Below are positions 52,086-61,459 of a DNA stretch of 64,000 nucleotides, piece by piece. The notes under the pieces were generated by a model, which saw only the letters and a list, made by a program, of their open reading frames with translations, was not told where the DNA came from and did no database searches. Made by a program: the position numbers and the translations under genes. Source of the DNA: Isochrysis galbana (Eukaryota; Haptophyta; Isochrysidales; Isochrysidaceae); the NCBI GenBank assembly GCA_018136815.1, contig CM030934.1, positions 3,684,710-3,748,709 on the forward strand. The letters are read 5' to 3'. How positions within the stretch are numbered: position 1 is the first letter of the stretch; every line of letters starts with the position of its first letter.

Positions 52086-52690
52086 ATGGCCGAGGTAGTC
52101 TCCCGCTCCAAGCGCGTGCGTAAGGCCTCTTCGCATGTGCGCATCCTCGATGCCGAGGCGCGGCGACTTATCCTGCAGAAAAAGCTTGACGCTCTAGAGT
52201 CCGACAACTGGCACGAGGACCGGCGGAAGGAGGACGCGGACGATGACGACTACGACCCATTCGCCGACGCATCGTCGGGTGACGAGGTCGCCGTGGGCAC
52301 CAGCAAGCGACCAGCCAACAAGAAGAACAAGGCCAAGCGTAAACGTGATTCATGGTTGGCGCCGCAGCAATGCAAGTCATTGCAGGAGGTGCGAGCGCAT
52401 GCCACGCGCAGATGAGCTAACACCGAATGAGACGGCGCGCCCCATCTTAAGCCTGCTGACTTATGCTCTCTCGTACACAGGTGCTCGACGAGGCGCAGTA
52501 TCACAAATATCCGTCATGGGTGCCAAACTACCTTTCCATTGCCGCTGCGCCGTCGCGGTACCCGCCGAGGCACTTCTGCTCAGTCACAGGGGTGGTGGGC
52601 AAATACAAGTGCCCGCTGACGGGAGAGTATTTAGGCTCTCTCGATGCGTACACCACACACCGAGAAACACGGCTGAAGGGCCTGATCTGA
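52086..52690 (+). CDS. ZNHIT1: ZNHIT1/SWC6-like subunit of SWR1/SRCAP with degenerate HIT finger
   Basis: Two exons, 52,086-52,388 and 52,481-52,690 (donor GTGCGA, acceptor CACAG), give 170 residues. The N-terminus has RILDAEARRLILQKKLDALE and SDNWHED, matching the ZNHIT1/SWC6 start (R-V-L-D-x-A-A-R... L-E-A-L-E-x-D-N-F). A basic KKNKAKRKR stretch and the C-terminal PNYLSIAAAPSRYPPRHFCS follow. The HIT finger should continue C-x2-C...C-x2-C...C...C...H...C, but here it reads FCSVTG, KYKCPLTG, EYLGSLDAYTTH and ETRLKG: most Cys ligands are replaced. The result resembles the zinc-free YL1-C fold. SWC6 helps deposit H2A.Z in chromatin. The start is the first ATG. The alternative, a YL1-C domain protein such as an Ies6-type INO80 subunit, is less likely because the N-terminus fits ZNHIT1. 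Confidence 0.75.
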
Positions 52691-52984
52691 GCGGCGGTAG
52701 GTGAGAGGCACGGAGCCGCTCATGCCAACACAGAATATGGCATTGCATCCGCACTCTACACTCTACTCCACATCTGACTCGATTTGCAAGCATGCGTCTA
52801 TCCCGTGGTGTTTCATGTGGTCGCTCGGTCCCACCTCTACCACAATGGTGCTGCATTTGTGTTGGACAAGAGTTGCGGTTTTTATTCATCGTTATTTTGT
52901 CATCGTGATGCGCCCGTTGCGCGAGCGCTCTAGCTGCAGCAGCATCTAGCGATGCCGACAATAGAATATCTGAGCGTTCACTCA

Positions 52985-53390
52985 CCTTATGATTGGTCGC
53001 CATGGAGGGGGGCCTCGCGCCCCCCCCCACTCTCTCGACTCCCCTCATGGGGGGCGAGAACCATCCACCCCCCTGCGATGCCTCTTGGCATGTAGGGGGG
53101 AACTCACCTAGACTGCCCAGACTCTCCCTGAGAGTCGGGCACAGATCGCACGCCCTTGCCCGCGTTGGCCTGCTTCTCGCTCTGACCAACCCCTCCTCCC
53201 CCTGGGCCCCCCTGATCAGGAGCCCCCAGCCAGCTCCAGTCGACCGGCAGGGGCTCGAGAGCCAGCGAGGGAGAGGCAGGAGGGGCAAAGGCCATGCCGC
53301 CATGCCCCAGCCTCACCTGCCCCCTGAGCTGCGCTCCCAGACCCCTGCAGGCCTCCTGGGAACCTGAAGAGGGGCCGCAGGCGCGCGCCA
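52985..53390 (+). repeat. Dispersed repeat family Q/P, copy 4
   Basis: CTTATGATTGGTCGCCATGGAGG to CACAGATCGCACGCCCT matches 33,917-34,092. 53,240-53,390 matches the Q blocks of 2.4 and 42.4 kb. Thus the two repeats at 33.9 and 42.4 kb are parts of one larger element. Confidence 0.75.
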
Positions 53391-53589
53391 TGGCCAGAGC
53401 CGCAGGGAAGAGAGGAGGAAGAGGGAAGAGGGAGGGGGGGGGGGAGTGGCAGCTCTCCCCTCCGGCATTTACGTGTCTTCTCGCCCCGTTTGGGTAAGAG
53501 AAGACCGGGGCACCAGAACCAGGAGGGAAGGGCCGCGGCTCGCCGCGGCCACTCGCTTCGGCGAGAGAGATTAGCGCTTCTGGGCTCCC

Positions 53590-54190
53590 ATTCACGAGTG
53601 CCCCCCCCCCCCCCCTGCGTTGTTTTTACCCGAAAGGGGTTTTCCCCCAGCGTGGAATCGAGTAGGAGAGGACGTGCTGGGGTGCGCGGGTGTCGCGTCG
53701 CTCGCCGTGGTTCGGTGCGCATGCGTACGACGCGGCAGTGCTCGAGTCACCGGACTTCTCTCGCTGTTGAGCGGGGTGTACCTGCCCCTGACGCTTGGCG
53801 GTTGGGCGTTGAACGGTTCGGTTCTCGCCATCCTCCTGTGCCCCTAGGTGACTGATGTGGTGTTGAACGGTTCGGAATTGTTTGCCGATCCGTGGGCCTT
53901 AGGAAACGCAGAGAAAAAAGTTGGCATGCGCACGCACGGCGTCTCCGCGGGGGAACTGATGCACATCGCACCGTGCGCATGCACGGCGTGCACATGGTGT
54001 CCCGTGAGAAATCTCTTTAAGTAATTGCGAAAAAAAAGTTGTTCGCCCTAGTGTGAGCCTTTCCCTGAAAGCGCGCGCCGTAGGTGTATCGATGGGTCAT
54101 CACATGTGAATCTTGTTGTATACATAACTATGGACATTTGATGGCTCCATTCGATTGATGTCCCATAATTGATGGAACGACACCTTCCAT
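53590..54190. repeat. Composite repeat, units B(inverse)-C-A
   Basis: Inverse unit B (AAAGGGGTTTTCCCCCAGCG... GAGGACGTGCTGGGGTGCGC) is at about 53,625-53,690, unit C (GCATGCGCACGCACGGCG... CATGCACGGCGTGCAC) at 53,923-54,000 and unit A (GGACATTTGATGGCTC... GATGGAACGACACC) at 54,132-54,184. CGGTTCGG blocks (GTTGAACGGTTCGG) occur twice near 53,811 and 53,862. Confidence 0.75.
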
Positions 54191-54405
54191 GTGCTGCTAG
54201 ATAGTGGCGGAGGACTGCTCCTCGAGTCTCGAACTTGGGTTGGATTCATGCATCATGTCGCACAACTCAACAGCCACGCCTAAGCGAAAGCACCATGCAA
54301 CACCCTCAACAGCAGCCACTCGCTGCATGCACGCAGGCGTGGGAACGCCGGCGATGACGGCGAGCCACATTGTCTAGCTGTGTTCATAGGTACACCCTCT
54401 TGCAT

Positions 54406-56301
54406 TTATGTAGCGGGTGCTTGATCGGCATCCACTATGCCGTCGCGATCGGACTTGGCCGTTCGCTTGCTTCCACGCTCCTTGCCCTCTTCGTCGACGC
54501 CATCACGCTGAGCCGCGCGCTTCTTTGAGCGCTTGCCCTGGTTCAGCTGGCGCTTGCCGGGCGCCGAAGCGGCGCTCTCGACACCGGCGGCCTCGTCGGG
54601 CGCGACCTCAAAGTTGGCGTGCGACGTGCCGCGCGAGCCGGGGCCCCAGTCGGTAGGGTTGGGGAAGAACTTGCCCACCTTGCTGCCGGATGCGTCCTTG
54701 CGCGCGAGCAGTTGCTGGATCTCAGGCAGCGGCCGGAAGTTGGCTTGCAGGGAGGGCTCCACTCCGAGAATGGCCGCAGCGGGGGACGTCGGGGAGAGCT
54801 CGGTCTTACGCTTACTGGTCTGCTCGATGCACTCGGGCTGCTTCGCCCAGCAGCGGAGAACATCCCAGAGGGCACGGCGCGGCGCGTCCGTCTTGATGGC
54901 CATCGGATCGGTATGCGAGCGCGAGACGCGATAGCCCGCGCGCCGGATCGCCGAGTGCACAGGAAGCAGCTGTGGGATGGGAAGGTGGAGGGTGGAGCAC
55001 ATCTGCGACAGGTTGAGGAAGAGGGGCACGTCGGGAAGCTCCTCGGCGCAGAGCGTGAGCATGCCAACTAGGCGCTTGTGCGCGCCGTAGGCATGCTCGG
55101 CGCCCGGCTCTTGCAGCCGGCGGAGCAGCGCGGCGACGAACTCAGTGTCGTGGATCGGCGCGCTCCAGATGGGCCCACCAACGTGGTGCACTTGGCCGCA
55201 ATGCTCGCAGTTTTGCGGCACGGGCGGGCCGGCGCCCGCCGTGACTTTCTCAAGATTGCCTCGGTCAACGACGCGTGCGACGGGCTGCAGCGTGAAGGTG
55301 TCACAGCCGGCGCACTGGTACATGTACGACACCTTTGTGGGCGAGAGCTTGACAGCTGACTTGCCCGAGTAAACGCGCACGAAGATCCGGACGTAAAAGT
55401 TGATGTGCATGGAGAGCAGCGGCGTAATGTACCGGCCGTGGCGCGCGGCGTGGCCGTCGATGCAGGCAAGTAGAATGCGAAGCGCCTGCTCGTGGCAGTG
55501 TTTGCCCTTTTGCGGGTATGCGCCATACTTGGCAAAGCACGCCTCCGGGTATGTGCCGGCGAGGACAGCCATGTCCGTGCACGTAACCATGAGCATGCCG
55601 CCTTCGCTAACCGCCTGCACGGCCGCGTCGAGGAAGGGAGCGGCGGTACCATACGGGTCGAGGTCGACAACATCGAAGCGTTCGCTCGCGGGTGGCCTCG
55701 ACGCGTAGAGCAGCGCCGTCGCGTCGCCCACGTGCGAGATGATGGCGTCTGCCACTCCATTCTTCTCAAAGTTGCTGCGCATCGTGGCAACCGCGCACGG
55801 ATCAACGTCGTTCGCAACGACCTCGCGCAGGCCGGGGACCTCGAGCGAGTAGCGCAATGCGCGCAGCCCCGACGCCGAGAGTGCATCCAGCACGCGCAGT
55901 CCTCTCCTCGCCCCGTTGCCTTCGCCCTCCTTGCCTTTGCCTCCCTCCTTATCTACTACTCCTTTGCCTCCATGCTCTCTCTCCTCTGCCTGCCTCGCCC
56001 CCCCCTTTTCGCCGGACCCCTGCACGCAACTCTCGCGCGAGGCCGCCTCCGCCCCTTCAACTGCGCTCACCGCGCCACACGCCGGCACCTCCCCGTCTTT
56101 GCTTGCCCCTCCCTGCCGCAGAGAGCGGCCAGGCGGAGTTTTCTTTTTGGCCGGCTCAGCCTCCCACATCTGCGCAAATTGCTGCAGCGCGAGGACGGAC
56201 AGGTCGCGGTTGGGGATCTGCGGGGGGTTGTAGAAGACGCCCTTCTTGCTCGCGAAGTACAGCGTGGCGCGCCCCTCGCGCACAGTCACCTCCTCGCCCA
56301 T
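54406..56301 (-). CDS. TRM1: tRNA (guanine26-N2)-dimethyltransferase TRM1
   Basis: 631 residues, single exon, ATG at 56,301. The N-terminus has VREGRATLYFASKKGVFYNP and QIPNRDLSVLAL, typical of TRM1. A Lys/Glu/Gly-rich insert (about 51-133) is low complexity. The SAM-binding motif is VLDALSASGLRALRY (138-151), the catalytic-type motif VDLDPYGTAAPFLDA (212-226), then KYGAYPQKGKHCHEQALRI. Zinc-binding pairs are CAGC (330-333) and CEHC (365-368). The basic, Lys-rich C-terminus (KRSKKRAAQR) may aid tRNA or nuclear binding. It uses SAM to make m2,2G26 in tRNAs in nucleus and mitochondrion. Lack of introns contrasts with neighbours. The TRM1-type Gly-rich DPF/YG is intact, so activity is expected. 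Confidence 0.95.
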   Translation of the reverse strand: MGEEVTVREGRATLYFASKKGVFYNPPQIPNRDLSVLALQQFAQMWEAEPAKKKTPPGRSLRQGGASKDGEVPACGAVSAVEGAEAASRESCVQGSGEKGGARQAEEREHGGKGVVDKEGGKGKEGEGNGARRGLRVLDALSASGLRALRYSLEVPGLREVVANDVDPCAVATMRSNFEKNGVADAIISHVGDATALLYASRPPASERFDVVDLDPYGTAAPFLDAAVQAVSEGGMLMVTCTDMAVLAGTYPEACFAKYGAYPQKGKHCHEQALRILLACIDGHAARHGRYITPLLSMHINFYVRIFVRVYSGKSAVKLSPTKVSYMYQCAGCDTFTLQPVARVVDRGNLEKVTAGAGPPVPQNCEHCGQVHHVGGPIWSAPIHDTEFVAALLRRLQEPGAEHAYGAHKRLVGMLTLCAEELPDVPLFLNLSQMCSTLHLPIPQLLPVHSAIRRAGYRVSRSHTDPMAIKTDAPRRALWDVLRCWAKQPECIEQTSKRKTELSPTSPAAAILGVEPSLQANFRPLPEIQQLLARKDASGSKVGKFFPNPTDWGPGSRGTSHANFEVAPDEAAGVESAASAPGKRQLNQGKRSKKRAAQRDGVDEEGKERGSKRTAKSDRDGIVDADQAPAT

Positions 56302-56630
56302 GGCGAGCAGACGGCGGAGCGCGGACCGCGACGTCGCGGGCGACGGGCGGTGCGGAAAGAGGGAGGAGGGGGATCTAAAGCTAAAGGGTTCTCTTGTTTA
56401 GCCGGAGTTGATTTGTAGACAATTTGTAGAAGTGGTTCTATGACGGATGGAGAATCGCCACTGGCTCGATATGCGATATGCGAGGATACGGAAGGGGCCA
56501 AATCGGCGGTAGGCGCGGCGGGAAAGAAAAAACTAATAACAAACTAATCGCTGCTAGCACGGCGTGAGGCAGAGTGCTTGTGCTACTCCTAACTACCCTC
56601 CCTACTCCCTACTCCCTAGTCCCTAGCTGC
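56302..56630. promoter_or_regulatory. TRM1 upstream region
   Basis: Unique sequence with a CTACTCCCTACTCCCTAGTCCCTAG repeat near 56,600. It presumably holds the TRM1 promoter; no motif can be defined. Confidence 0.35.
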
Positions 56631-56635
56631 TAGCT

Positions 56636-56725
56636 GGGAAACACGTGTTTACCGTGTTTCTACAAAAGCCAAACACAACCGTGTTTTGCCGTGTTTCAAA
56701 CCCCCTCCTGTTTGGCCAACGTGTT
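56636..56725 (+). repeat. Subterminal-word repeat family, GTGTTT variant
   Basis: CTGGGAAACACGTGTTTACCGTGTTTC, AAGCCAAACACAACCGTGTTTTGCCGTGTTT: the word CGTGTTT four times plus inverted AAACAC. It has the same frame as the other copies. Confidence 0.6.
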
Positions 56726-56934
56726 TGTAGCAGCTGGCCGGTGCCTAGCGGCGTGCGCGCGCCCTGCGCGTGGCGCGCTGCCGTGGAGGCGGAGATGCGA
56801 GCGCGCAGGTGCGAAGCCGCAGGCGGAAGACGGAGGAGGTGGCGGTGGCCAGACTGTGGGGCGCCAAGCAGCTGGAGTAGCCTATCCCCTATGTTTATGA
56901 GAGTGAGTGTGAGTGCCATTACTTGTTCCGAGAC

Positions 56935-57050
56935 AATTAACCATCGCATTGACAAATACAACGTTGGCAATGACAATAGACAATAGACAATAGTAGCTGT
57001 TGTATGGTCTCCGGCTGGGGTTTATGATCTCCGGCTGAGGCTCGTTCAAA
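56935..57050 (+). repeat. Dispersed ~100-bp repeat, copy 3
   Basis: ATTGACAAATACAACGTTGGCAATGACAAT, a GACAATA triplication, then GTATGGTCTCCGGCTGGGGTTTATGATCTCCGGCTGAGGCTCGTTC. It ends just before the kinase fragment. Confidence 0.8.
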
Positions 57051-57121
57051 GCACACATGCGCGCGCGCGCGCAAGGACTTCGCACCATAAAAAAAGGAGA
57101 GTGCGAAGCGCGGTCGTGCAC

Positions 57122-57303
57122 ATGCACGCGCGTGGGCTCGTGCACCGCGACGTGAAGCTTGGCACAACGTGCTGCAGTTCGCGGGTCGCTTGTACAAGCT
57201 GTGCGACCTGGGCTGCTCGGTGCCGGCCGAGTGCGTGATCGACTACCAGCGCAAGGGCACGCTGACGTTCCTGGCGCCCGCCGTGATGCGCGCTCCGGGG
57301 TAG
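57122..57303 (+). pseudogene. Protein kinase catalytic-loop fragment
   Basis: MHARGLVHRDVKL carries the HRDxK catalytic loop. After one frameshift in the AAGCTTGGCACAAC stretch, NVLQFAGRLYKLCDLGCS continues with the DxG metal-binding motif and GTLTFLAPAVM at the activation-segment end, then a stop. Everything before and after is missing. It looks like a captured or retained exon of a Ser/Thr kinase gene; the family is not determinable. Confidence 0.65.
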
Positions 57304-57433
57304 CATGCGCGCTATCGGGTGGGTATGCTATATGCTAAAATGTTGTGTGAAGGGCTTTGCGCCACACATAACTGCTCACTCCATCGCTGGATATAAGCGA
57401 CCGACCTGATGGACTAGTGAGCGGCTGCACAAC

Positions 57434-59353
57434 TCATGTTGAAGAGGCACCGGCGAATTTTGGGTTATTTACGAGCATGTTGTACGTTGTGAGCGCCCAA
57501 AAGTCGGTTGGTCCAGGGAAGCAGTAGTGAAGGCAATCCGAGCTACGAGCGAGCTTCTGCATGAATGCATCCAAGTGGTGGTTGAAGCGCATCGACGTCC
57601 CCACGTGTCCATCAGCACGTAGATCAAGGAATGACATGTTGAGAAGTGTGAAACGGCCCGCCAAAGCCGGGGTCATGCCAGCAAATCTCTCCCAGGCTGT
57701 CTCAAAGAGCGGTGGACCCCGCCAGTTGTACTTATCGCGAAACACATCAACTTGCCTGCGGAGCTGCGGTGGTTGCCACTCGAAAATGCTCTTGTTTTCA
57801 CCAGAAAGCTGTCGCCAGGCGTCAATGCGGCTGGCCAATGGCCGAGTCGCGCTGTTGCACTGGGCATGGCCGATATTTGTGGTGCGGTAGATAAGTTCCG
57901 CTGCAGGCTTCAAGAATTTACCGAGTCCCACTAGAGCTGTGCTCGCTAGTCTGTCGTAGTGGCGGAACGCTGGGTCGACGCGATGATAGTGATGACCAAC
58001 GTTCAAGATGACGACGTCGGCCTGCTGTAGGAAGGGTAGCCAAAATGCGCGATCGATACGCTTGAGTTCGCCAAATATTTGCTCATGCCTTAGCACTTTG
58101 ATAAGTTTCCCGCCACCGCGCAACCGAGCGATGCTGACTGTACCGCCCTCATTGCCCACGCTATTCTTGCAGGTGCCGAACGATGTGTTGCTGCGCTGCT
58201 TGTCGTCGGGAGCCAAGCCAGAGAAGTCGCTCTTCTCGACCACCCAATCGCCGAGGAGCCACAACAAGGAGTAGTACGCCTGAGCCATGAGTGAGTCGCC
58301 CAAGAACAGTAGCGTGCGGCCCCGCAGCCACTTGTCGAAGACAGCACCACTGACCGGTCTAAGCGTGCACGCATCTGGTCGCCAGCTCCAGCTCAGTGCC
58401 TGCATCACACGCAGGCGCTCGCTGGCCGATTGGCGGTAGCACAACCGGTATGCATAGTCTCCAGTGGCCTCAGTGATTGCGCTACCATACGCAAACACGT
58501 CCGGCCTGTCGATCAAGCTTGGCTCACATGATTGCACCCACTCCCCATCTAAGTGGTCGCCGTCCACCTTGCATAGCGGCGCATCCCGCCGCTTCCTGCC
58601 GCCATATGGAATCATATACTGACATGAGGGCGCCGCGCGCTGCCCGTTGAAGTGGGGCAACACGCTGAAAGAACCATCTCCAACTAGTGGTGCATTGACC
58701 AAGGTGTCACACATCCCATAAGAGGGCGGCGTGTCCCCTACTCGAAGCGGCCGACTAGATCCGAACCAGATGCTGTCCAGCTTGAGCGTCCGCGGCCCTG
58801 ATAAGCGCGGCCCACTCGCCAAGACCAGCTGATTGATCTTTGCAGGCGCGCGTATGCCAAATATCTCGAGCGGTGCCTCGAGCCGAGCCCACCCCCCGGG
58901 CCCCCGCGATGCGCGCGTCTGGTTGTTGCGGGCTGCGGCATTGCACAAGGGAAGAAAACGGGACTGGCCGTCGCTCGTCGTCGTGTTCAGCCTCACCGAC
59001 ACGCAGAACTCGCTGGAGCATACACCGCGCTCCGCCACCACCAGATCAGAGCAGCTGGGGAGAGTGGAACGCACGCTAGAGCTCTCGACACGCAGCGAGA
59101 GGACGAGCGGCACATTGTCGGCGATGGCGACGGGTCGGACGGAAGAGAGCAAGAGCTTCTGGCCACTCGCACTGAAGTGCGCTGAGAGTGACTGGCCGCA
59201 CGGTACCGGGGCCCTGCTGTAGAGCCGTCCGGCGCCGCCTGGCACCGCGAGGTCCGTCGCCACAGAGCCAGCAGCCACTTCCCACCGGTTATCGAGCGAG
59301 TCGTCGTAGACCACGAGCAGCGGGATGCGAGAGGGCCGCAAGCTGCCCGCCAT
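57434..59353 (-). CDS. PC-esterase / trichome-birefringence-like protein
   Basis: 639 residues from the ATG at 59,353; the frame is open upstream to about 59,500 without another ATG. Residues 1-220 form a beta-rich region with Cys pairs and several N-x-T/S sites. Residues 265-330 contain CKVDGDHLDGEW and CEPSLIDRPD, then YRLCYRQSASERL and WRPDAC, similar to the TBL domain. The esterase domain starts with LLFLGDSLMAQ (GDS nucleophile Ser, 350-354), has VVILNVGHHYH (447-457) and ends with DCLHYCFPGPTDFW (606-619), the D-x-x-H catalytic pair. Family members O-acetylate cell-surface polysaccharides or glycans in the Golgi. A membrane anchor is not seen with this start, so an upstream exon with the signal anchor may be missing; GLSLLRSLLSGF just upstream is a candidate. 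Confidence 0.85.
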   Translation of the reverse strand: MAGSLRPSRIPLLVVYDDSLDNRWEVAAGSVATDLAVPGGAGRLYSRAPVPCGQSLSAHFSASGQKLLLSSVRPVAIADNVPLVLSLRVESSSVRSTLPSCSDLVVAERGVCSSEFCVSVRLNTTTSDGQSRFLPLCNAAARNNQTRASRGPGGWARLEAPLEIFGIRAPAKINQLVLASGPRLSGPRTLKLDSIWFGSSRPLRVGDTPPSYGMCDTLVNAPLVGDGSFSVLPHFNGQRAAPSCQYMIPYGGRKRRDAPLCKVDGDHLDGEWVQSCEPSLIDRPDVFAYGSAITEATGDYAYRLCYRQSASERLRVMQALSWSWRPDACTLRPVSGAVFDKWLRGRTLLFLGDSLMAQAYYSLLWLLGDWVVEKSDFSGLAPDDKQRSNTSFGTCKNSVGNEGGTVSIARLRGGGKLIKVLRHEQIFGELKRIDRAFWLPFLQQADVVILNVGHHYHRVDPAFRHYDRLASTALVGLGKFLKPAAELIYRTTNIGHAQCNSATRPLASRIDAWRQLSGENKSIFEWQPPQLRRQVDVFRDKYNWRGPPLFETAWERFAGMTPALAGRFTLLNMSFLDLRADGHVGTSMRFNHHLDAFMQKLARSSDCLHYCFPGPTDFWALTTYNMLVNNPKFAGASST

Positions 59354-60775
59354 TCTCCCACGGGCCGCTCCTCGGCGGGAGGTGCCGGCAGGGGCAGGGG
59401 CGGGAGGGCCGGGGGACGGCGAGAAGCCGCTAAGCAAGGAGCGAAGGAGAGAGAGACCGCTTTGGGAGAGAGAAGAGAGAGAGACCGGGCCAGGATCCAC
59501 AATCAGAAGCTAGAGGAAAGGCTGAAATTAGACTTCTTTTGGGGTAATTGGTCATCAATCACCTGTGAGAGTAGGACTCGCGCAGGAAATGAGCGGATGA
59601 GGAGGAACACAGGAGAACTGTTTTGGCCCCCCAACCCATCTTGGGCCCAATGACTGTGAGTAGAGCAATGTATCAGAGTAACCATTGAAGGCTAGCTAGC
59701 GCGACAAGCCAATGACGGTATGACATAGGTATGACGGTGCGACGATGACACGATGACGACGACGTCACCCCTTCATTCAGGAATAGTAACCAGTTCTCCG
59801 TCACAGAGGGAGCTGGGAAAGGGGACAGGGGTTGACGGTTGACGGCGGTTAAGGTTGGGGAGTAGGGAGGTGCACTAGCATGCTGCCTTAAGTCGTACAC
59901 GTAGCGGAGATTTTTAAGAAGATTTTTTAAAATATATTCACAGCCTTAGAGGAAGAGGAAGAGGGTAAAAATAGGAAATAGGGGATATGGGAAGAGGGGG
60001 AGTGTCGTCCAAGTAGAACTTATAATACCACAAACATGGGGCAGTTGCCAAAAAAACAACCACACCTGAGGTTGCAGCCTCTTGATGGAGGCGCAGCCAC
60101 GTGGAGCCTGCTGGGACGTAGGCTGTCGTGGCGTCGTGGCCGCCAGGCGAGCCAAACTCAAGGGTCAAGGGTCAAGGGAGGCAGGAAGCAGGAAGCAGGG
60201 AGGCCCTGGGCGCGCGTGTTTGCCTCGTGCTCGTGCCCTCTTCTACCTCGAAAGGGGTGGCCGCTCACCGCGACTTGCGCCGTGGCCGCGCGTCTGCAGC
60301 GTTGACGTTGTCTCGCTCGGTCTTGCGACGCCACCTCCCCGGGCTCCCGGGTGCCCGAGTGGCAAGGGGAAGGGGAAGGGGTCGTCTCGAGCTCGCCGAG
60401 CCGTCTGGGTTCTCCTGTCTGAGGAGTGGAGTCCCCTTGGGATCCTCATTCCCTCTCGCCCCTCATCTGGCTCGTGGGCCTCTCCAGGCACCATTGGCCG
60501 GCGCGGCTCTGCCACCCCCTCCTGCGCAGCGCTCACGCTCCTACCAAGTTCAAGTCTTCCCCCCCGCTCGCACCTCGCACCCCCTTCCGCGCCCCCGCCA
60601 CCCGCCACTTAAGGTTCTTTACAATTACAAGTCTACAAATCTTTACAGGCCCCTTTTGGGCGTAGCGAGGAACAGCGGAGTGGCGCCGTGAGGGCCCTGC
60701 GCCTCGCGCCTCTGCCTGCTGGCGTGCTCTCGGGCTGCACGTCGTGTTGCAGCTGACGAGTGGCGCTCCGGCATC
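59354..60775. other. No gene seen between the esterase and FAM32A
   Basis: Contains AGGGTCAAGGGTCAAGGGAGGCAGGAAGCAGGAAGCAGG short repeats near 60,161 and AT-rich 59,900-59,990. Three overlapping frames at 60.1-60.6 kb lack domains. The region between the divergent genes probably holds both promoters. Confidence 0.4.
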
Positions 60776-61153
60776 ATGTCGGAGGCCTACTCTAATGTTA
60801 TTGGCGGTGGCCTCAAGCTCAAGGGTGCCGGCATCAAGAAGAAGAAGAAGAAGAAGCACAGCGAGATTAGGAGCAGTGACGATACTGTAGTGTCTCAGCT
60901 GTCTGAGAAGGACGTCGCCGCCGACGCTGCAGCGCGTGCTGCCGCATCCTCGTCTACCGAGCCAGACGAGTCTTTGGGCCCGCGATATACTGACACCGAG
61001 AGGCGGAGAATGGAGACAGTCCAGCGTAGGAAGCAGGAGGCAGCTGCAGCAGGCAAGCTCAAATCGCACCGTGACCAGGTGAAGGACTTCAACGAGTATC
61101 TCGGTTCACTACCTGAGCACTACGACTTGCCCAAGGTGTCGAAGGGTAATTAG
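60776..61153 (+). CDS. FAM32A: FAM32A-like protein
   Basis: 125 residues, single exon, ATG at 60,776. The N-terminal GGGLKLKGAGIKKKKKKK is the family's Gly/Lys start, the middle is Ser/Ala/Glu-rich, and RYTDTERRRMETVQRRKQEA leads to the conserved C-terminus HRDQVKDFNEYLGSLPEHYDLPKVS. In other eukaryotes FAM32A is a small nuclear protein that contacts the spliceosome active site in the catalytic complex. The length fits the family (about 112 in human). Confidence 0.92.
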   Translation: MSEAYSNVIGGGLKLKGAGIKKKKKKKHSEIRSSDDTVVSQLSEKDVAADAAARAAASSSTEPDESLGPRYTDTERRRMETVQRRKQEAAAAGKLKSHRDQVKDFNEYLGSLPEHYDLPKVSKGN

Positions 61154-61455
61154 GCTAATTCATGAGGGCTACTGGCCTCCCAATCCGTTGCCTGCGCACC
61201 TGCCTCGGCACGTGCACGTACTACCATTGCACATTTGTGCAATTCGCCTGCGGACAAGGATGTGCGGGTATGGGAGGTTGAGATTTAGGACCTTCGTCAT
61301 GTAACGGTGTAACTATTCACAACATGATTATAAATAATATTGTATCTTAGCCAACCCCACTAAATAAATAGTAATTATTATTATATCCTAGCCAACCCCA
61401 CTAGCTAATTGGACACAACTCTCAACTTTTCCGTCCTGGAATCCCGCCATGCCTG
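61154..61455. other. FAM32A 3' flank
   Basis: A TATCYTAGCCAACCCCACTA segment is repeated at 61,344 and 61,384; nothing else. Confidence 0.45.
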
Positions 61456-61459
61456 ACGA

